A DNA stretch of 64,000 bases from Kwoniella bestiolae CBS 10118 (GCF_000512585.2 NC_089242.1:3410001-3474000); one strand, 5' to 3'; positions 49,487-62,980 are shown, counted from the first letter of the stretch. The notes: generated by a model not told the origin, from the sequence alone. Made by a program: numbers and translations.

Positions 49487-51759
49487 ATGTCTGGCCAATC
49501 CGAGACCTTTGGTTTCCAAGCCGAGATCTCTCAACTTCTCGACTTGATCATCAACACCTTCTACTCCAACAAGGAAATCTTCCTTCGAGAATTGATCTCC
49601 AATTGTTCCGATGCTCTCGACAAGGTCAGATACGCCGCCCTCACCGACCCTTCTCAGCTCGACACTGAAAAGGATCTCTACATCCGAATCATCCCCAACA
49701 AGGAGGAAGGTACCCTCACCATCCGAGATACCGGTATTGGTATGACCAAGGCCGATCTCGTCAACAACCTCGGTACCATCGCCAAATCCGGTACCAAGGC
49801 TTTCATGGAAGCTCTTTCCTCTGGTGCTGATATCAGTATGATTGGTGAGTATCTCTCAGTCATCCTTATGACGCGAACAAAGGAATCTGACTGATGGTTA
49901 TGTATAGGTCAATTCGGTGTCGGTTTCTACTCTTCATACCTTGTCGCCGAAAAGGTCCAAGTCACCACCAAGCACAACGATGACGAGCAATACATCTGGG
50001 AGTCTGCCGCTGGTGGTACTTTCACCATCACTGAAGACGTTGATGGGCCACGACTCGGTCGAGGTACCTCCATGAAGCTCTTCATCAAAGAGGACCTCAA
50101 GGAATACCTCGAAGAGAAGAGAATCAGAGAAATCGTTAAGAAACACGTAAGTGTCACGTTGGCTTATTTAGTTGACCACTGAGCTGACGTTTATACTCTC
50201 CAGTCTGAATTCATCTCCTACCCTATCCAACTCGTTGTTACCAAGGAGACCGAGAAGGAAGTAGAGGACGAGGAAGAAATCAAGGAAGGCGAGAACAAGA
50301 TCGAGGAAGTCGAGGATGAGGATTCCGCCAAGAAGACTAAGAAGACCAAGAAGGTCAAGGAGACCACCACTGAAAACGAGGAATTGAACAAGCAGAAGCC
50401 TATCTGGACCAGGTGAGTCTTTTTGGTAAACTGAGTATGCGGACATCATCTGACTCCACGATCTGCAGAAACCCCTCCGAAGTTACCCAAGAGGAATACG
50501 CCAGTTTCTACAAGTCCATCTCCAACGACTGGGAAGACCACCTCGCCGTCAAGCACTTCTCCGTTGAAGGTCAACTCGAGTTCAAGGCCATGCTTTTCGT
50601 CCCCAAGCGAGCTCCCTTCGACCTCTTCGAGACCAAGAAGAAGAGACACAACATCAAACTCTACGTCCGAAGAGTGTTCATCTCCGAGGACAACGAGGAC
50701 CTCATCCCTGAATACCTCAACTTCATGGTCGGTCTTGTCGACTCTGAGGATCTCCCTCTTAACATCTCCCGAGAAACTCTTCAACAAAACAAGATTCTCA
50801 AGGTTATCCGAAAGAACCTCGTGAAGAAAGCTCTCGATCTCATCTCCGAGGTTGCCGAGGACAAAGAGAACTTTGACAAATTCTACACCGCCTTCTCCAA
50901 GAACCTCAAGCTCGGTATCCACGAGGATGCTACCAACCGAAGCAAGATCGCCGAATTCCTCCGATTCCACTCCACCAAGTCCGTCGATGAGATGACCTCG
51001 TTCAAGGACTACATCACCCGAATGCCCGAGGTGCAAAAATCCATCTACTACCTTACTGGTGAATCTCTCGATGCCGTCAAGGACTCGCCCTTCCTCGAGG
51101 TCCTCAAGAAGAAGGGATTCGAAGTCTTGCTTCTCGTCGACCCTATCGACGAATACGCCGTCACTCAACTCAAGGAGTTTGACGGTAAGAAGCTTGTCTG
51201 TGTCTCCAAGGAAGGTCTTGAACTTGAAGAGACTCCTGAAGAGAAGGAAGCTAGAGAGAAGGAGGCCAAGGACTTTGAAGGACTCTGCTCAGCCATCAAA
51301 GAGAACCTCGGTGACAAGGTCGAGAAAGTCATCGTTTCCAACAGAATTACCGACTCTCCTTGTGTCCTCGTCACTGGTCAATTCGGTTGGTCTTCCAACA
51401 TGGAACGAATCATGAAGGCTCAAGCTCTCCGAGATTCCTCCATGTCCTCTTACATGGCCAGCAAGAAGACCATGGAGCTCAACCCTACCCACCCTATCAT
51501 CAAGGAGCTCAAATCCCGAGTTGCCGAAGACAAGTCCGACAAGACCGTCCGAGATCTCACCTACTTGCTCTTCGAGACTGCTCTCCTCACCTCCGGTTTC
51601 ACTTTGACCGCTCCTCAAGATTTCGCTTCCCGAATCAACCGAATGATCGCTCTCGGTCTTTCCATTGATGCTGACGCTGAGCCTACCCCCGCCGCCTCAG
51701 CTGAAGCTGATGCCCCTGCTCTTGAGGAAGCCGCCGGATCAATGGAGGAAGTCGATTAA
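49487..51759 (+). CDS. HSP90: Cytosolic heat shock protein Hsp90
   Basis: Four coding exons (49487-49844, 49908-50146, 50204-50412, 50469-51759) join to 698 aa, the normal length for cytosolic Hsp90. The GHKL ATPase domain shows FLRELISNCSDALDKVRYA, the ATP-lid motif RDTGIGMTKADLVNNLGTIA and GQFGVGFYSSYLVAEKV. The charged linker is KEGENKIEEVEDEDSAKKTK. The middle domain has the catalytic Arg in LPLNISRETLQQNKILKVI. The C-terminal dimerisation domain ends with the TPR-docking peptide MEEVD. Codon use is strongly biased toward C-ending codons, as expected for very high expression, and this creates long antisense open frames. A 5'UTR intron at 49387-49471 precedes the start codon. Confidence 0.98.
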
Positions 51760-51948
51760 GTTGATGTGAACAAGGGAGTGTTCGGTGACGAAAAGAAGTA
51801 ATGTATACAATAATATAGCATTTTCTATTAGTTTTTCGGTTTATTATTTCTATTCGTAGCATTTTATGCATGTGGTTCTATCTGGTCAATCTACAGGTCT
51901 ACGCACCATCATACCAATACAACAGGCACAAATGTTCTTTCTACATGG

Positions 51949-53922
51949 TTACGAGTGACTTCTGAACAATCTGCCAAACGAGCTGGTACGCTTGGATGAA
52001 TCTGCATGAACGGGTACAGGTTCTTTGGGTGGTAAGACAGGTGGTGGTGCGGAAGATACTGCAGAGGGAGGATGTTGTGATGTTTTGCTGCTAGTGCTGG
52101 CAACATACTTGAGGTGTTCTCGTCTCCCAGGTTTGAGATCTGGCAGCTCGATAGTGGACAAGTATATGGCTATATTGGGAAATGGGGTCCAGACCTTGCT
52201 TTTACCTGGTACAGGATTGGAAGGAGATATAGGTCTTTGATGATAATGTGCATCAGGACGACATTGTTCAGATCAGGCTTGTATCGATGTGGGAACTGTG
52301 AACTCACTTGGGCGGCTCGTCATCGAGCTTGATCACCTTTGGACCTGGCTTTCCGCCGTTCAATGAAGGTGGTGGTTTCGACACTACCTCTTCTTCGATC
52401 ACATATTGATACAATTCCGCCAGGCCCTCATGGTGACGGAATCTGATTTAGACAAGTCAGTAATCCTGTGTCTTCTCCTTACCCCAACTGATTCTGACTC
52501 ACCTTTTCACACCAAGCGATACCTCTAAAGCCCTTTGAGCCGCTTCGGCTGTCTTTGTCCGTATGACAACGAACAGCACATGCGGGTCCTAAGGACAGGC
52601 GGTTGAGTTAGATTCATGTGAGTCATCATAATTTCGTACCCGGGGAAAACGCTCACCTGAAACAGAGCAATGGCTCGAGCGATATGATTGTCAATACTGC
52701 TGGTCATAGTGACTACAATCTCATTAGGGTTTTCCTGAAGCACTAAATCAGCCACTCCGACATTGAACAATTAGCTTCAGCCAACTCACCGGCTCAAAGT
52801 CGTCTTCGCTTATCACTCTTTCGGGTCTAGCTGGCACTGGCGGAACGTCCTTGTCCCTGATAGGCAACATATTACCATCTTTGACAGATTTATTGCCACT
52901 TGAGGGCGACCGAGAGAGCGTATTTCGATCATTGGCCGCATCCAGAAGGCAGAGCAGACTTGTTCAAAAGTATAGCATGAGCTTCTGGCGCTATTTTTGG
53001 TCAATGATGTCTGAAGGGTCTCTCTCACCTTGCTACCAGAAGTGTCTCTAATCCTCTTAGATCTTTGATCTCGTTAGGGAATCTATCGATGTTATAATGC
53101 AATATCTGCAAGCGGGCTGGACCTTTACTGCTGACGTCTCTTGCTCTACATGGCATTTGCTACATCAGCCATGCCAATATTCGTTGTATCTGCAGTATTG
53201 TCTACGATAAGTAAACAGAACTCACAGGCATATCTCAACCTTTGGGTCGGGCTTTCTGTCGAGTGAACATATGTAGTCTTTTCCATAAACCTCACGGGTC
53301 CAGCGATATTTATTTCTGTCGATGGTATTAAGGAGATATCAGTACCGGTGAGCTGGATTTGACAGAAATGAAGCTCTGCTATTTGCCTCTCTTTCGATCT
53401 GCCGAAGCACAACTTACTCTTCAAAAGTAAAGGTCCATTCCTGTGATTAATCTCAGCGACGCTGCCATCAAGAGCTACTTTCACCCAGAACTCACGAAAT
53501 TTCTGGATGACAGGAAGACATGTTATTGCATCAGAATACAGTCAACACATGATGATACGTCTATATTTTTACCACTCACATTCTTCCAGTAAACTCGAAC
53601 GGCACATCTTCATCTGGCCCATGCAGCTGCAACCTTCTCTTCTTGGATTTCTCCATCTCGTAACCCGCAGATGCGAGTCTCGCACCTGTTAGTACATCTG
53701 AGGTCGTATCATCAGTGATAAGTTGTAATTTTCATACATGAGATACACACCGTATATAGCACTGGAGTAAGCTTCGTCGTCCCTCTTCTCCCTTACTCTG
53801 GCATACCTCGGTTCAACCTTGTTAGCGAGTTGACCGAATGATTCGGAGAGCTGGATGATGGATGGATCTGTGTTTGACTGGCTGAGAGTGAGGGTGTAGC
53901 AGTTGGCATCTCTCAGTGCCAT
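51949..53922 (-). CDS. Unrecognised multi-exon protein
   Basis: The start MALRDANCYTLTLSQSNTDP continues IIQLSESFGQLANKVEPRYA and RVREKRDDEAYSSAIYG. Later exons read YEMEKSKKRRLQLHGPDEDV, FREFWVKVALDGSVAEINHR, RARDVSSKGPARLQILHYNI and DRFPNEIKDLRGLETLLVAR. Further on come ENPNEIVVTMTSSIDNHIAR, DPHVLFVVIRTKTAEAAQRA and LEVSLGVKRFRHHEGLAELY. The last exon is Pro/Ser-rich with SSFGRLFRSHS at the end. The pattern suggests globular alpha/beta parts followed by a disordered tail. I recognise no named domain. Exon phases were checked only in part. It converges with HSP90 and diverges from the CSC1-like gene. Confidence 0.6.
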
Positions 53923-54460
53923 GATGTGTTATTTGATTAATAGTTGTAACAGTTGTGGGATATGGATGAGTACATGTATACTACGAGTATGATGGTATGA
54001 TGGTATGATGAAGGTGCACAGCTTATAACAAGACCAAACAATGAACATGAACATCCTCCACTCTGCCTCTGCCTGCACTCGCAGCTGCAACGATGGATGG
54101 ATGGATGGTGTTACGTAAACATCAAGGGAAGGTCACCTGGAACAACACCTCGGTGACTGATAAGTGTAGTATCATAGATATCATGCTACTAGTACGAGTA
54201 CTGTACAGTACAATCGAACGATCAATCGATCAATCGATCAATCAATCAATTATAAACAGCAAAGATCAACTCGAAAGGATCATCTACTCGAGTATCATAA
54301 TCATCTTATACTACACATATACTAGACACATCATACTAGATACTAGATACTAGAGCATTCATTTCATTCACTCAACTATCTCTCTTTCTACATCGTTGAC
54401 TATCCACTCATCTCACTCAATCACGCCCAACAGTATATATAGCCTAAGCCACTCGCTGGC
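53923..54460. promoter_or_regulatory. Divergent promoter region, unrecognised gene / CSC1-like
   Basis: The 538 bp between two head-to-head starts. It holds ATCA/ATCG tetranucleotide repeats at 54219-54250, a triple ACTAGAT near 54327-54350, and the TATA-like TATATATAG at 54434-54442 near the CSC1-like start. No gene is seen. Confidence 0.5.
54219..54250. repeat. ATCA/ATCG tetranucleotide repeat
   Basis: Alternating GATCAATC units ending in ATCAATCAATCAAT. Probably length-variable between strains. Confidence 0.75.
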
Positions 54461-57400
54461 ATGGCTGATCTATCTCAGCACACAAATTACACAGCTGCTT
54501 ATTCAGGTCTACTAGACAATTTTTATCTCACCCTCGCAATCGCAGGTGCTTGCTTGATAGGTTATGAGGTAGAAGTGCATATACCCAGAAGGAGGGGCAA
54601 GGACGGTCCCTTTCAGAGGGTACCAGTCAGATTGTATTATGCGGCTAAGAGAGGTTGGAGGAGATTACGAACGGGAAAGACACAGTCTCATCATCGAGAG
54701 GACGGCCGTCCGAGCAGCGAAGGGTTGGTGAGGGATCAAGATTCAGGAGATAGAGCTAGACGTCAGCTTGGGGACAGAGAAAGTTGGGAGTTCGGATAGT
54801 GAGTTACTATACTCGTACCGAGAGCCATAATCCAGACTGATGTCATGACAGCATATTTCAACCTAAAGCTTGGGCAGTGTGAGTCAACTTCGCAACGGTT
54901 CAGTGCTGACTTTCTAGAAACCCTTCACCACCCGTTCCACGATGGCCATTAATGTGGATCGTCTCATCCCTCAAGGTCCGCGAAAAAGACATGCCAGAAA
55001 AATGTGGTCTTGATCTGACTTTACACGCTAGATTCCTGCGTGGAGCATGTGAGTTGGTGACACTGATTCCGTTGTACGGGTCGTTGCTGATCACTTTGAT
55101 TGCCATTTTAGTCTTCTACACATTATTACAAACAATCGTCATCATGCCGTGAGTTTGCATGTGCCAGGCCTTTGCTGACGGTGAACAGAATTCTCATGCC
55201 GTTGCATATCATCTATTCGCCTCGTGACATCGCAAGGACTTCGATGTTGAGGGCGTCTGCGTCTTCTCTCGTAAAATCATCCGGCTCTCGATGGCTGTGG
55301 GTGCATGCGCTGCTGATCTGGTGGATCACAATAACATGGACCGCGACGGTATTATGGATCACATGGGGAGCTTTGGCATATCGTCGCAGGCAGATCAAAG
55401 CTTTAGGTGCTCAAGTTGCAACCGCTAAGGAATTGAAACGCACTGCGACTCGCGGAGAAGACGGCCAGGATTCAAGCTCGATGGTGGAAGATTGTAAAGG
55501 TATCAAGCGATATAGAACGCTCATGGTGACCAATATACCCCCAGATAGTACGTACCCTCATCGGTAGTGACTTGACTGACCGGTCTGTAGTGCGAGATGA
55601 GACCATTTTAAAAGATTACTTCAACTACTATATACAACGACATCACGCACGAAAGCGTGCTCCCTCTCAGAATCGCCCAGAAGTGAAGAAACCGCGGTTG
55701 TCCTTGAATGCGCTCGAGCTACCTGATCATGATTGGACCAACGAGGACAGTGAAGTCGAAGAGGTTATTCTTGTTCGAAAGCTCAACACGATTGCCAGTC
55801 TCAGGGAGCGTAGGCAGGATGTACTCAGAAAATTGGAAATTGTGAGTCGAAAGTCACATAGCATGAGCTGATTTTAGGCCCATGTCAATCTCGCAAAACG
55901 AGTTATATCAGCAGCGTCACGCCATAAACGGACTGTGGGCGTCACACTGATATCTGAGAAAGATAAGAATCAACCGTTGCCGCCGAATGCAACAAAGCAA
56001 GATCGCATGGAGAGACTCGTACAAGTGCTGAATCCTTACCTCGATGACAACGGCTCTGCCGTGAAGGCTGGTGCAACCGTTTGGGATGTAAGTAATCTCG
56101 TCCAGATCGAAGCTGACTGACCAGGCCCTTCATTCTCTTCCCCGCGAATGCATCGACCCGTACCAATCGCTCACTCACCTTACTTCGATCTTTCGCGATC
56201 AAAATGCTCCCCTGGTCGATTATTTAACGACAAAACTGAGCTATCTAACGATGCTTCTCGACGAAAGTCGTTCACGACCTTTATCCTCCTACTCGCCATC
56301 ATCCGCTGCTTTCGTCACCTTTAAGGATGCAAGAACGGCCCGTTTAGCTGCCAAGATCTTGGACAGCCATCCGAAACGGTCCCTTGCATGTCATGCTGTC
56401 CCAGCGCCTGATTGGACAGACATATTATGGCCCCGTTTGGGCAAAAACACCTACCGATCTGAATTTGTGAGGGGATGGGTTGTCTACCTCGGAGTCTGGG
56501 CATTTACCTTGGTATGGGTGAGTTGATTCGTGTACGATTAGCGCTGACATGTAGATTTTCCCGGTCTCTTTGCTTTGCGCACTTGCATCTTTAACGAACA
56601 TCGCTGGCTTCATTAAACCTTTACAAGCATTTCTCAACGCCCATCCCAAAGTCGCGTCGGCTATCACATCATTAGCTCCTGTCATACTCGTCGCGCTGCT
56701 CACAATCGCCATCTGCCCGATCCTTCTTGTGATAGCCAACAAAGCGGAGACCATCGTCACAAGGCTGGGAATACATAATTCGGTGTTAGAGAGGTTCTGG
56801 AAATTTCGTATGTGAACCAGTCGCTGATCGTTTTCAAAGCTAATTTGCTTGCTCATCAGTCATGGTCAATGGGGTGGTCTTCTTCGCTGTAAGTGGAAGC
56901 TGCAGGAGCTCGGCTGACAATCAAGATCGGACAATCCACCATCGAGGCATATCTTACCGCTTTTCAGAATAAAAGTTTTGATCCGCTGCCAATCATCGCT
57001 TCTGCTTTTGTAAGTGGTACTGTGGTCGATCGCGCTGATGAATTTGTAGCCGACAGCCGCCCCATATTTCGCATCCTATATCTTGCTACAGACAGCGATC
57101 CAACCGTTCTTTGAGATTTTTCGTTTCGGGGTAGGTCTGATGTGTCCCCGATCGCGCTGACAGACAGCTTCCCACCATCGTCTACGTCTTTGGTACCAGG
57201 GTGTCGAGCATCCCCAGGCAAAGGTTCTCACGGACAGAACAGTAAGTCGAGTACATTTGTATATCGCTAATCAGCTTCAGTCCGACATTCAGTCACTTTT
57301 CACAGGTCCCACAACAACGTAAGTCCACCTAGACGTGTCCTCAGCTGATGAGGGATCAGTACTTGGTGGAGCTATCATGCACCTGTTCATGCTGTTAAAG

Positions 57401-59474
57401 TAAGTCTGACGGATAACACGAGAACAAGCGATAAACTGATTTAACGAGCAGTCCTTTGGTAATTCCCTTCAGTGAGTTGAACGAGGGAAACGTGGAGTGC
57501 TGATCACTTCAGCTCTTGTATATTACGGCGCCTGTTATGGTGAGTCACTTCACGTACGATATCTGCTGACGTGCAGTTGTCTGGAAACGACAATTCACCT
57601 ATGTTTATGGGAGATTATATGAGACCAACGGCAAACGTACCAGCATTAGAGTACTGCGATACAGTCTAGATGCCTTAGCTTGTGAGTAAAGGACAGTATC
57701 CGAATGGACTGTAGCTGAACATTTGTGTCAGTGGCCCAATTCGTACTGTTTGCATTTTTCATCTTGAGTAAGTATGAGGTTGCGACACGCAGAGGAGACA
57801 TGCTAAGCCGGAAACAGATAAAGCGAAAGGACATGCAATTGCCACAGGCATACTTTTTGCCATCACACTCATCGCTAAGCTCATGTAAGTTCATCGCGCG
57901 ATGACTGCGCTGACACTTGGCAGAATCACCCGAGCTCTGAAGAGTCGGTTCAAGAGGTGAGTTTGCATTTTCGAAAATTGAGCTGACTCGCTAGCCTGGA
58001 CATCCAAGAGGCCGATATACTATGTCCACCTATCATCACGACTACCGATGACGACGATAACGATGACGACGACGAGACTGCTTCAGAAGATTGGGATCCT
58101 GCCGATGTGCCAACCGCTGATGGCTTGCCTAGCTCCCACACGAATAGCCGGTTCAACACGCTGAGACGAAGTGTCGGTCGTTGGGCTGGCAGCTGGAAAA
58201 AAGCCGGTTCAAGTCATAAACCAATCCCGTTCGATCATGTCCTTTTCGCCACGCTTGACTCAAAGATCGCTTTTGACCAGCCTGCCGATAACGATCCATG
58301 CGGCATACCAATAGAAAGTCTCTCACACTCAATTCAAGAGAAAGATATTCAACGTATCGTGACTCCCCATCCTGGTTTAAAGCCGTGGGAAGACATCCCT
58401 CCTTACTATCGATCTCGAGGTTATGATGACCAACCGACTTACACGGATGAATACGATGACTTCCTGTGGCTCCCGCGTGATCCTCTATCGACGTTAGATC
58501 TTGATGATACCGTTGAAATGCGAGTGGCCCTCACCACTACTGCTGGAGGTTCAGGTCAGATCTGCGATCTCGCATCTGAATTTGCTGATTTAACCGTTCG
58601 AGACAAGAAGGACCAGGATACTTGGCAAGATGTTTTCATTCATGGACCGATGGACAACCGTTCAACATCCCCAGGTGCCAACAGCGAAACAAGACTGATG
58701 TCCACACCATCCCATATCGGCAGTGAGGTGAATGACACCTTCTCTGGAACTCATCTGTTCCGCAGACATACCCACAAGGCTGCAACGGCTCTGTCCGATG
58801 TTTTCCGCAGACCTCGAGCAAGCTCCAATACATCTAACCCAGGTATCGGAATGGACGCACTCTCGCTACGGTCTAGACCAGCCCCTCCTAGTCCACTCGA
58901 GCTCAACAGCATCGACGCCTTCTCCGCTATTCCCCGGGTACCAACTCCAAGTGCCATATCGGTACAGCAGGATATGGGTCATAACCAAGAAGCTAGTCCA
59001 CCTGTGGAGGCACCCAGTGGATCACACATTTCCTTCCCTGCAACTCTCGGTAGATCACCTTCTGGCCGAAGACCTTCGAGAATGCGGTCCGGTCACAGCA
59101 ATTTCAGCGAGGAGCTGGTTCGATCCCCCACAAGCACTCGGAAAAGGTCACTCAGTCATCTATCACCTTCCAAAAACCGTACTTCCAGCGCCATGTCTGC
59201 TCAGCAACAACGATTGTGGAACGAGGTTATGGAGGAAGAACGCTTAATGATGGATGAGGACCGGAAGGAAGAGAGAGCGGATCTGGAAAAGGAGAAAGAA
59301 GAGGTCATAAAGGAGCAACGGAAGGCGAGCGAAACTGGGGAGGGCGGCTTGAGGAGGAGACTGACAAGGGGGAACAGCGAAGCATCGAGACCTAGGATGG
59401 AACGTGCTGGTGGATCAGATCGTTCTAGAAATGGAAGTGTAGCATTAGTGGAAACACCAACAAGCATTGTATAA
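54461..59474 (+). CDS. CSC1/OSCA-TMEM63-type membrane channel
   Basis: The start MADLSQHTNYTAAYSGLLDN enters a first TM helix (FYLTLAIAGACLIGYEV). Two more TM helices include ALLIWWITITWTATVLWITW. The cytosolic Phm7-type domain follows, with the opening strand YRTLMVTNIPPD and, later, the second strand in SSAAFVTFKDARTARLAAKI. The 7-TM channel core begins FVRGWVVYLGVWAFTLVWV and continues IFPVSLLCALASLTNIAGFI, ITSLAPVILVALLTIAICPI and SVLERFWKFR. Many short exons lie between 56,800 and 58,000. The last large exon (to 59474) is a cytosolic C-terminal extension, disordered and rich in Ser/Arg, ending in a charged helix (MEEERLMMDEDRKEERADLE). Fungal members form osmosensitive calcium-permeable channels. 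The long tail is unlike budding yeast Csc1 and may be regulatory. Confidence 0.9.
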
Positions 59475-59560
59475 CAGACAAGATCGACCAATATTTATAT
59501 TATAATTAGGTATTTAAAAACATTAATGATTTATTACTACATATGCAAATCTGGTACTTT

Positions 59561-62500
59561 CTATATAATGCTGGGTATCGAATGGGTGTGTACAGTCCAT
59601 GCGTATCTACCTTTCTTCCACGTCTTCTTTCGTCTCTCGTATGCTTGACCGCTTTCCTGCGCCTCCTCTCGCAGCTGAATCTGACGAGCTCCTGGTTCGC
59701 GCCATTTGATCTTGGGATACGGCTGATCATGTTCGACATTGTTGAGGCTTTCGTCGGTGACATCGGCTGTTTGTTGCTCATCCTGTCGGGCCTTCCTCTC
59801 ACGTCGACGTGCGATGTTGTCTTTCTGCATCATGCTCTTCACGGTCTGACCAGCCGGTACCGTAAGGTGGTTCATCGCAAGTAAATCTTGCTGCAGACGA
59901 TGAAGCCCACGTCGTGCTTTTTGCAAACCTTCCTCGTCGACATTATTATAAGAGACAATGTAGTGAACGGACCCTGTCACAGACGTGTCAGCATCAGCAT
60001 AGAAGGTGCGCATGAAGACTTACAATTCTGACTTTGCCGGACCTTCTCGTCAACGGAAAATGTGACCGGACCGTGCATAGCTTCATCATCAAGTATATTC
60101 TTCATGGTCAAAGTGATAGCTCGAATCGGGCGATCACCTTTGGGACCGTCCCAATGTTTCGGTTCAACGTAAGCGGTCACGCTGTGAGCATGGACGGAGG
60201 GTGAATGTTTCAAGAGTATGTTTATTGCCTGCAGAGAAAAGTCAGTCTCGTGTGAATGGCCAGAGATATACACAATACTGACTGACCTGATCTGGGAATT
60301 CGGCTACAGCTTTTTGTAACAAGACCTCCAACAGGGAAACCGACAAGCGGAATGCCTGTTCGGCCATCTCAGTCGAACCGAATATACGTTCATCGATCTC
60401 TGACCTATAATTTGGAGTTGACTTATCAGAAGCTGGTTGAGGAAGGCAACTTTTCACTTACAATGAAATGTATTGGAATCCGAACAGACGAGATGTGTTG
60501 TGATATGCCAGAAATATACCATCCATACCACCGATGCGTACTTGAAGGCTAATCTGAATTCAGCGCGAGTACCAGAAAACGATAGTGAGTAGACAGACAT
60601 ACCTGAACTTGAGCATACCAGCGCGTAAAAGGTCATAGTACCTGTGAGTGCAGCAATCTCAGTAACCCATAGCTTTTGAGACTACGTAAAACCTGCTTAC
60701 TCTCGTTCATAGGATTGGGTGTACCCTCGGTCTTTCCATATATCATAGACAGAATTTGCCTGATACATATCGTTAGCGCTATATCGCACCGCTTGGGCCG
60801 GTTGTGATACCCACTTGATAGTTCGCCCGATCATGTCTGACAGGTAGACAGGCCCGAGTCTTGATATCAAATACTCCGTTCCCGGGCAGCCTTGGATCGT
60901 GACAATCCAATTGAGAACGCATCAAAAGCGAGTTCATCTGAAGGCATCAGCACAAGCCTGACATCGACGCTACATACCCTCTGATAACGATAAGCCTCCT
61001 TTTCCGTCCGTTCATCCTCCGAAACTGCTGATTCTGGACTACTGAGAAGGAACCGCTTGAAGTCAGAGGTTTCGCAAGTGAGCATTTTCTCGAGGATACG
61101 ACCCTGACACCTTGTCAGTTTCAACACACTTCGAATGAAGGATCACTCACGAAGTCGCTGATTACATTCTCCACATCCCATCGCTTGTCACTATCTACAG
61201 AGTAAATACCATTGGGCATTCTGTCCACAATGATGCTTGCTGGAAGCTCGGCGCCAGGGGTGAAATTGGTTCGCTAACATTTCAGCATACTTCAGATATT
61301 CACCAACTTACCTCGGAAGAGAAATCCTGACTCAATGTGGATAGATCGACACCTTTGCCACCTGATCTGACATGAGCGACCATCACAAAGAGGCATCATG
61401 TAGACTTACCGCTGATAGCGAAGTAAATCTGACTTAAGGCCTTGGTCAGAGTGGAAGTCGAACCAACGAACCGACAGCGATGTTGTTCTGCCAAATCGAC
61501 GAGTTCCTACAGGCAATATGTCAGAAGGTAAATGTCGTAACAGGTGGTACGACATACCCTGTCTTGAGAGGGGGTGATGTACGGCGGACAACGATGAAAA
61601 GCGAATTTGTCAGGTTGAGGTATGTCATGTAAGCTGGGGTCAAAGTTCCAAACTCCCGTTCGCGAATCTCGAAGGGGCAAGGGTCCAGGACTGTGTGTAA
61701 TCCTTCATCAGCTGTCATGCAACTTCCAGCGCTTCGAGACACTGACCTGAAAAGCACTCTGCCAAGAGACCGCCGTAGGGTAGCGATCTTCATATCTCGC
61801 AACGGCTGTACCTCTGTGAGAAGTCAGACTGTATCCAATACAACCGCTCAATCACCTACCATTAATCTCGATGTCCCGAGCAGAGATTGTACCGGCGTCG
61901 GCATGGTCTTCTGTGTCGTCTGCGCTCGGGTGATTTGTCGACTTCTGATTATCAAGTATTTCTGATTCCAACTTCAGCGTCGACCATACATTTTGGCCAG
62001 AAGAGACTCACCTTCGATATCTCTTTCGTCCATGGTCGAATTCAGTGTATCTGAGCGCCCGTCAGTGTGAGTCGATTGATTATGATCATCGGAGGGCCAA
62101 GGTGAGGCAATGAAATCCTTCTGATCCGATTCTGATGAGTGAGCTCGTCTCCGCCGAGTGATCGCATCGGCTGACCTGTTTAACTGCGGGAGATCTTCTC
62201 TAGTCGACGAGGATATCATCAAGGTGGGCGCGCCAGACTTGTGTCTCTGATTGAAAACATCGAGCGATCTTGCCATTGTAGCATCTTGCATCATATCGTT
62301 AGCAGCCTGCGATCCCAAGGATCTGCAGATCGCTTGACGCCGAGTTTTATGATGTCGACGACGGGATCGATGAGATTTCTGTGCGTCGGAAGGGCCATGA
62401 TTGACATGGACCCCCTCCGCCAGAGTTTGCTGATCGTTTGATATGGTTGTCGAAGCAGTGGCGGAAGAGGTAGAGGATGAAGCGACAGATGAGACGAAAT

Positions 62501-62573
62501 TTCTTGAGAAGATTGCATTGCAATTGAATGGAATTAAACGGATCGATGTTGCGTGCAAGGGCCGTAAAGACAT
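59561..62573 (-). CDS. PET127: Mitochondrial Pet127-family protein
   Basis: The start MSLRPLHATSIRLIPFNCNA, followed by IFSRNFVSSVASS, is a typical mitochondrial targeting sequence. A Ser/Arg-rich disordered region follows, with KSHRSRRRHHKTRRQ. The family domain begins GVWNFDPSLHDIPQPDKFAF, then HRCPPYITPSQDRELVDLAE and QHRCRFVGSTSTLTKALSQI. FTPGAELPASIIVDRMPNGI and YSVDSDKRWDVENVISDFGR come next. GVFDIKTRAC carries the conserved Asp and Lys of a possible PD-(D/E)XK nuclease-like core. Later segments include FRLSVSLLEVLLQKAVAEFP, and the end is basic (ERRKKTWKKGRYAW). Pet127 in budding yeast is needed for processing and stability of mitochondrial RNAs. About ten exons are implied. Confidence 0.88.
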
Positions 62574-62980
62574 AACTCAGTGACCGCTATCGTAGCTCTA
62601 ATCCTCTGGATGGTCGAAATTATTATAGGATGATAGTGTGAACGAGTCAGTATGAGTATGAATATGATATGATATACAGTGAGATATACAGATAGATAAG
62701 ATTCAACAAGGTTGTGCAGATCAGACCAGTTGCATCAATAATCAATACTATCATATTACGTAACGGCGCATACCATCTAAAGGGGGCAAAAAACAGGTGA
62801 AAAAAAAAAAACTGGAAAAAAAGAGAGGGAACGAGTGGGAACGTTGTTGGCAGAGAAAGGTTGGAGCTCCTTCCCATTTGTCTCTGTCTATTCACTTGAC
62901 TTCTCTCTCTCATCTTATCACTCAAACATCACCTCTTTCATCTCACCCACCCGACCACATCCAAAAGAGCATCAGTAACA
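62574..62980. promoter_or_regulatory. Divergent promoter region PET127 / TCTP
   Basis: The 407 bp between two head-to-head starts. A run of ten A lies at 62802-62811. The TCTP leader is strongly pyrimidine-rich (TTGACTTCTCTCTCTCATC near 62898), as in many highly expressed translation-related genes. There is no other named element. Confidence 0.55.

Noticed and set aside
50446..51168. A 240-codon open frame antisense to HSP90, with other antisense frames beside it
   Set aside because: It is a shadow of the strong codon bias of HSP90. It has repetitive Leu/Val/Gly composition and no independent signals.
58732..59247. A 171-codon plus-strand ORF
   Set aside because: It overlaps the last CSC1-like exon in another frame, which carries the coherent coding signal.
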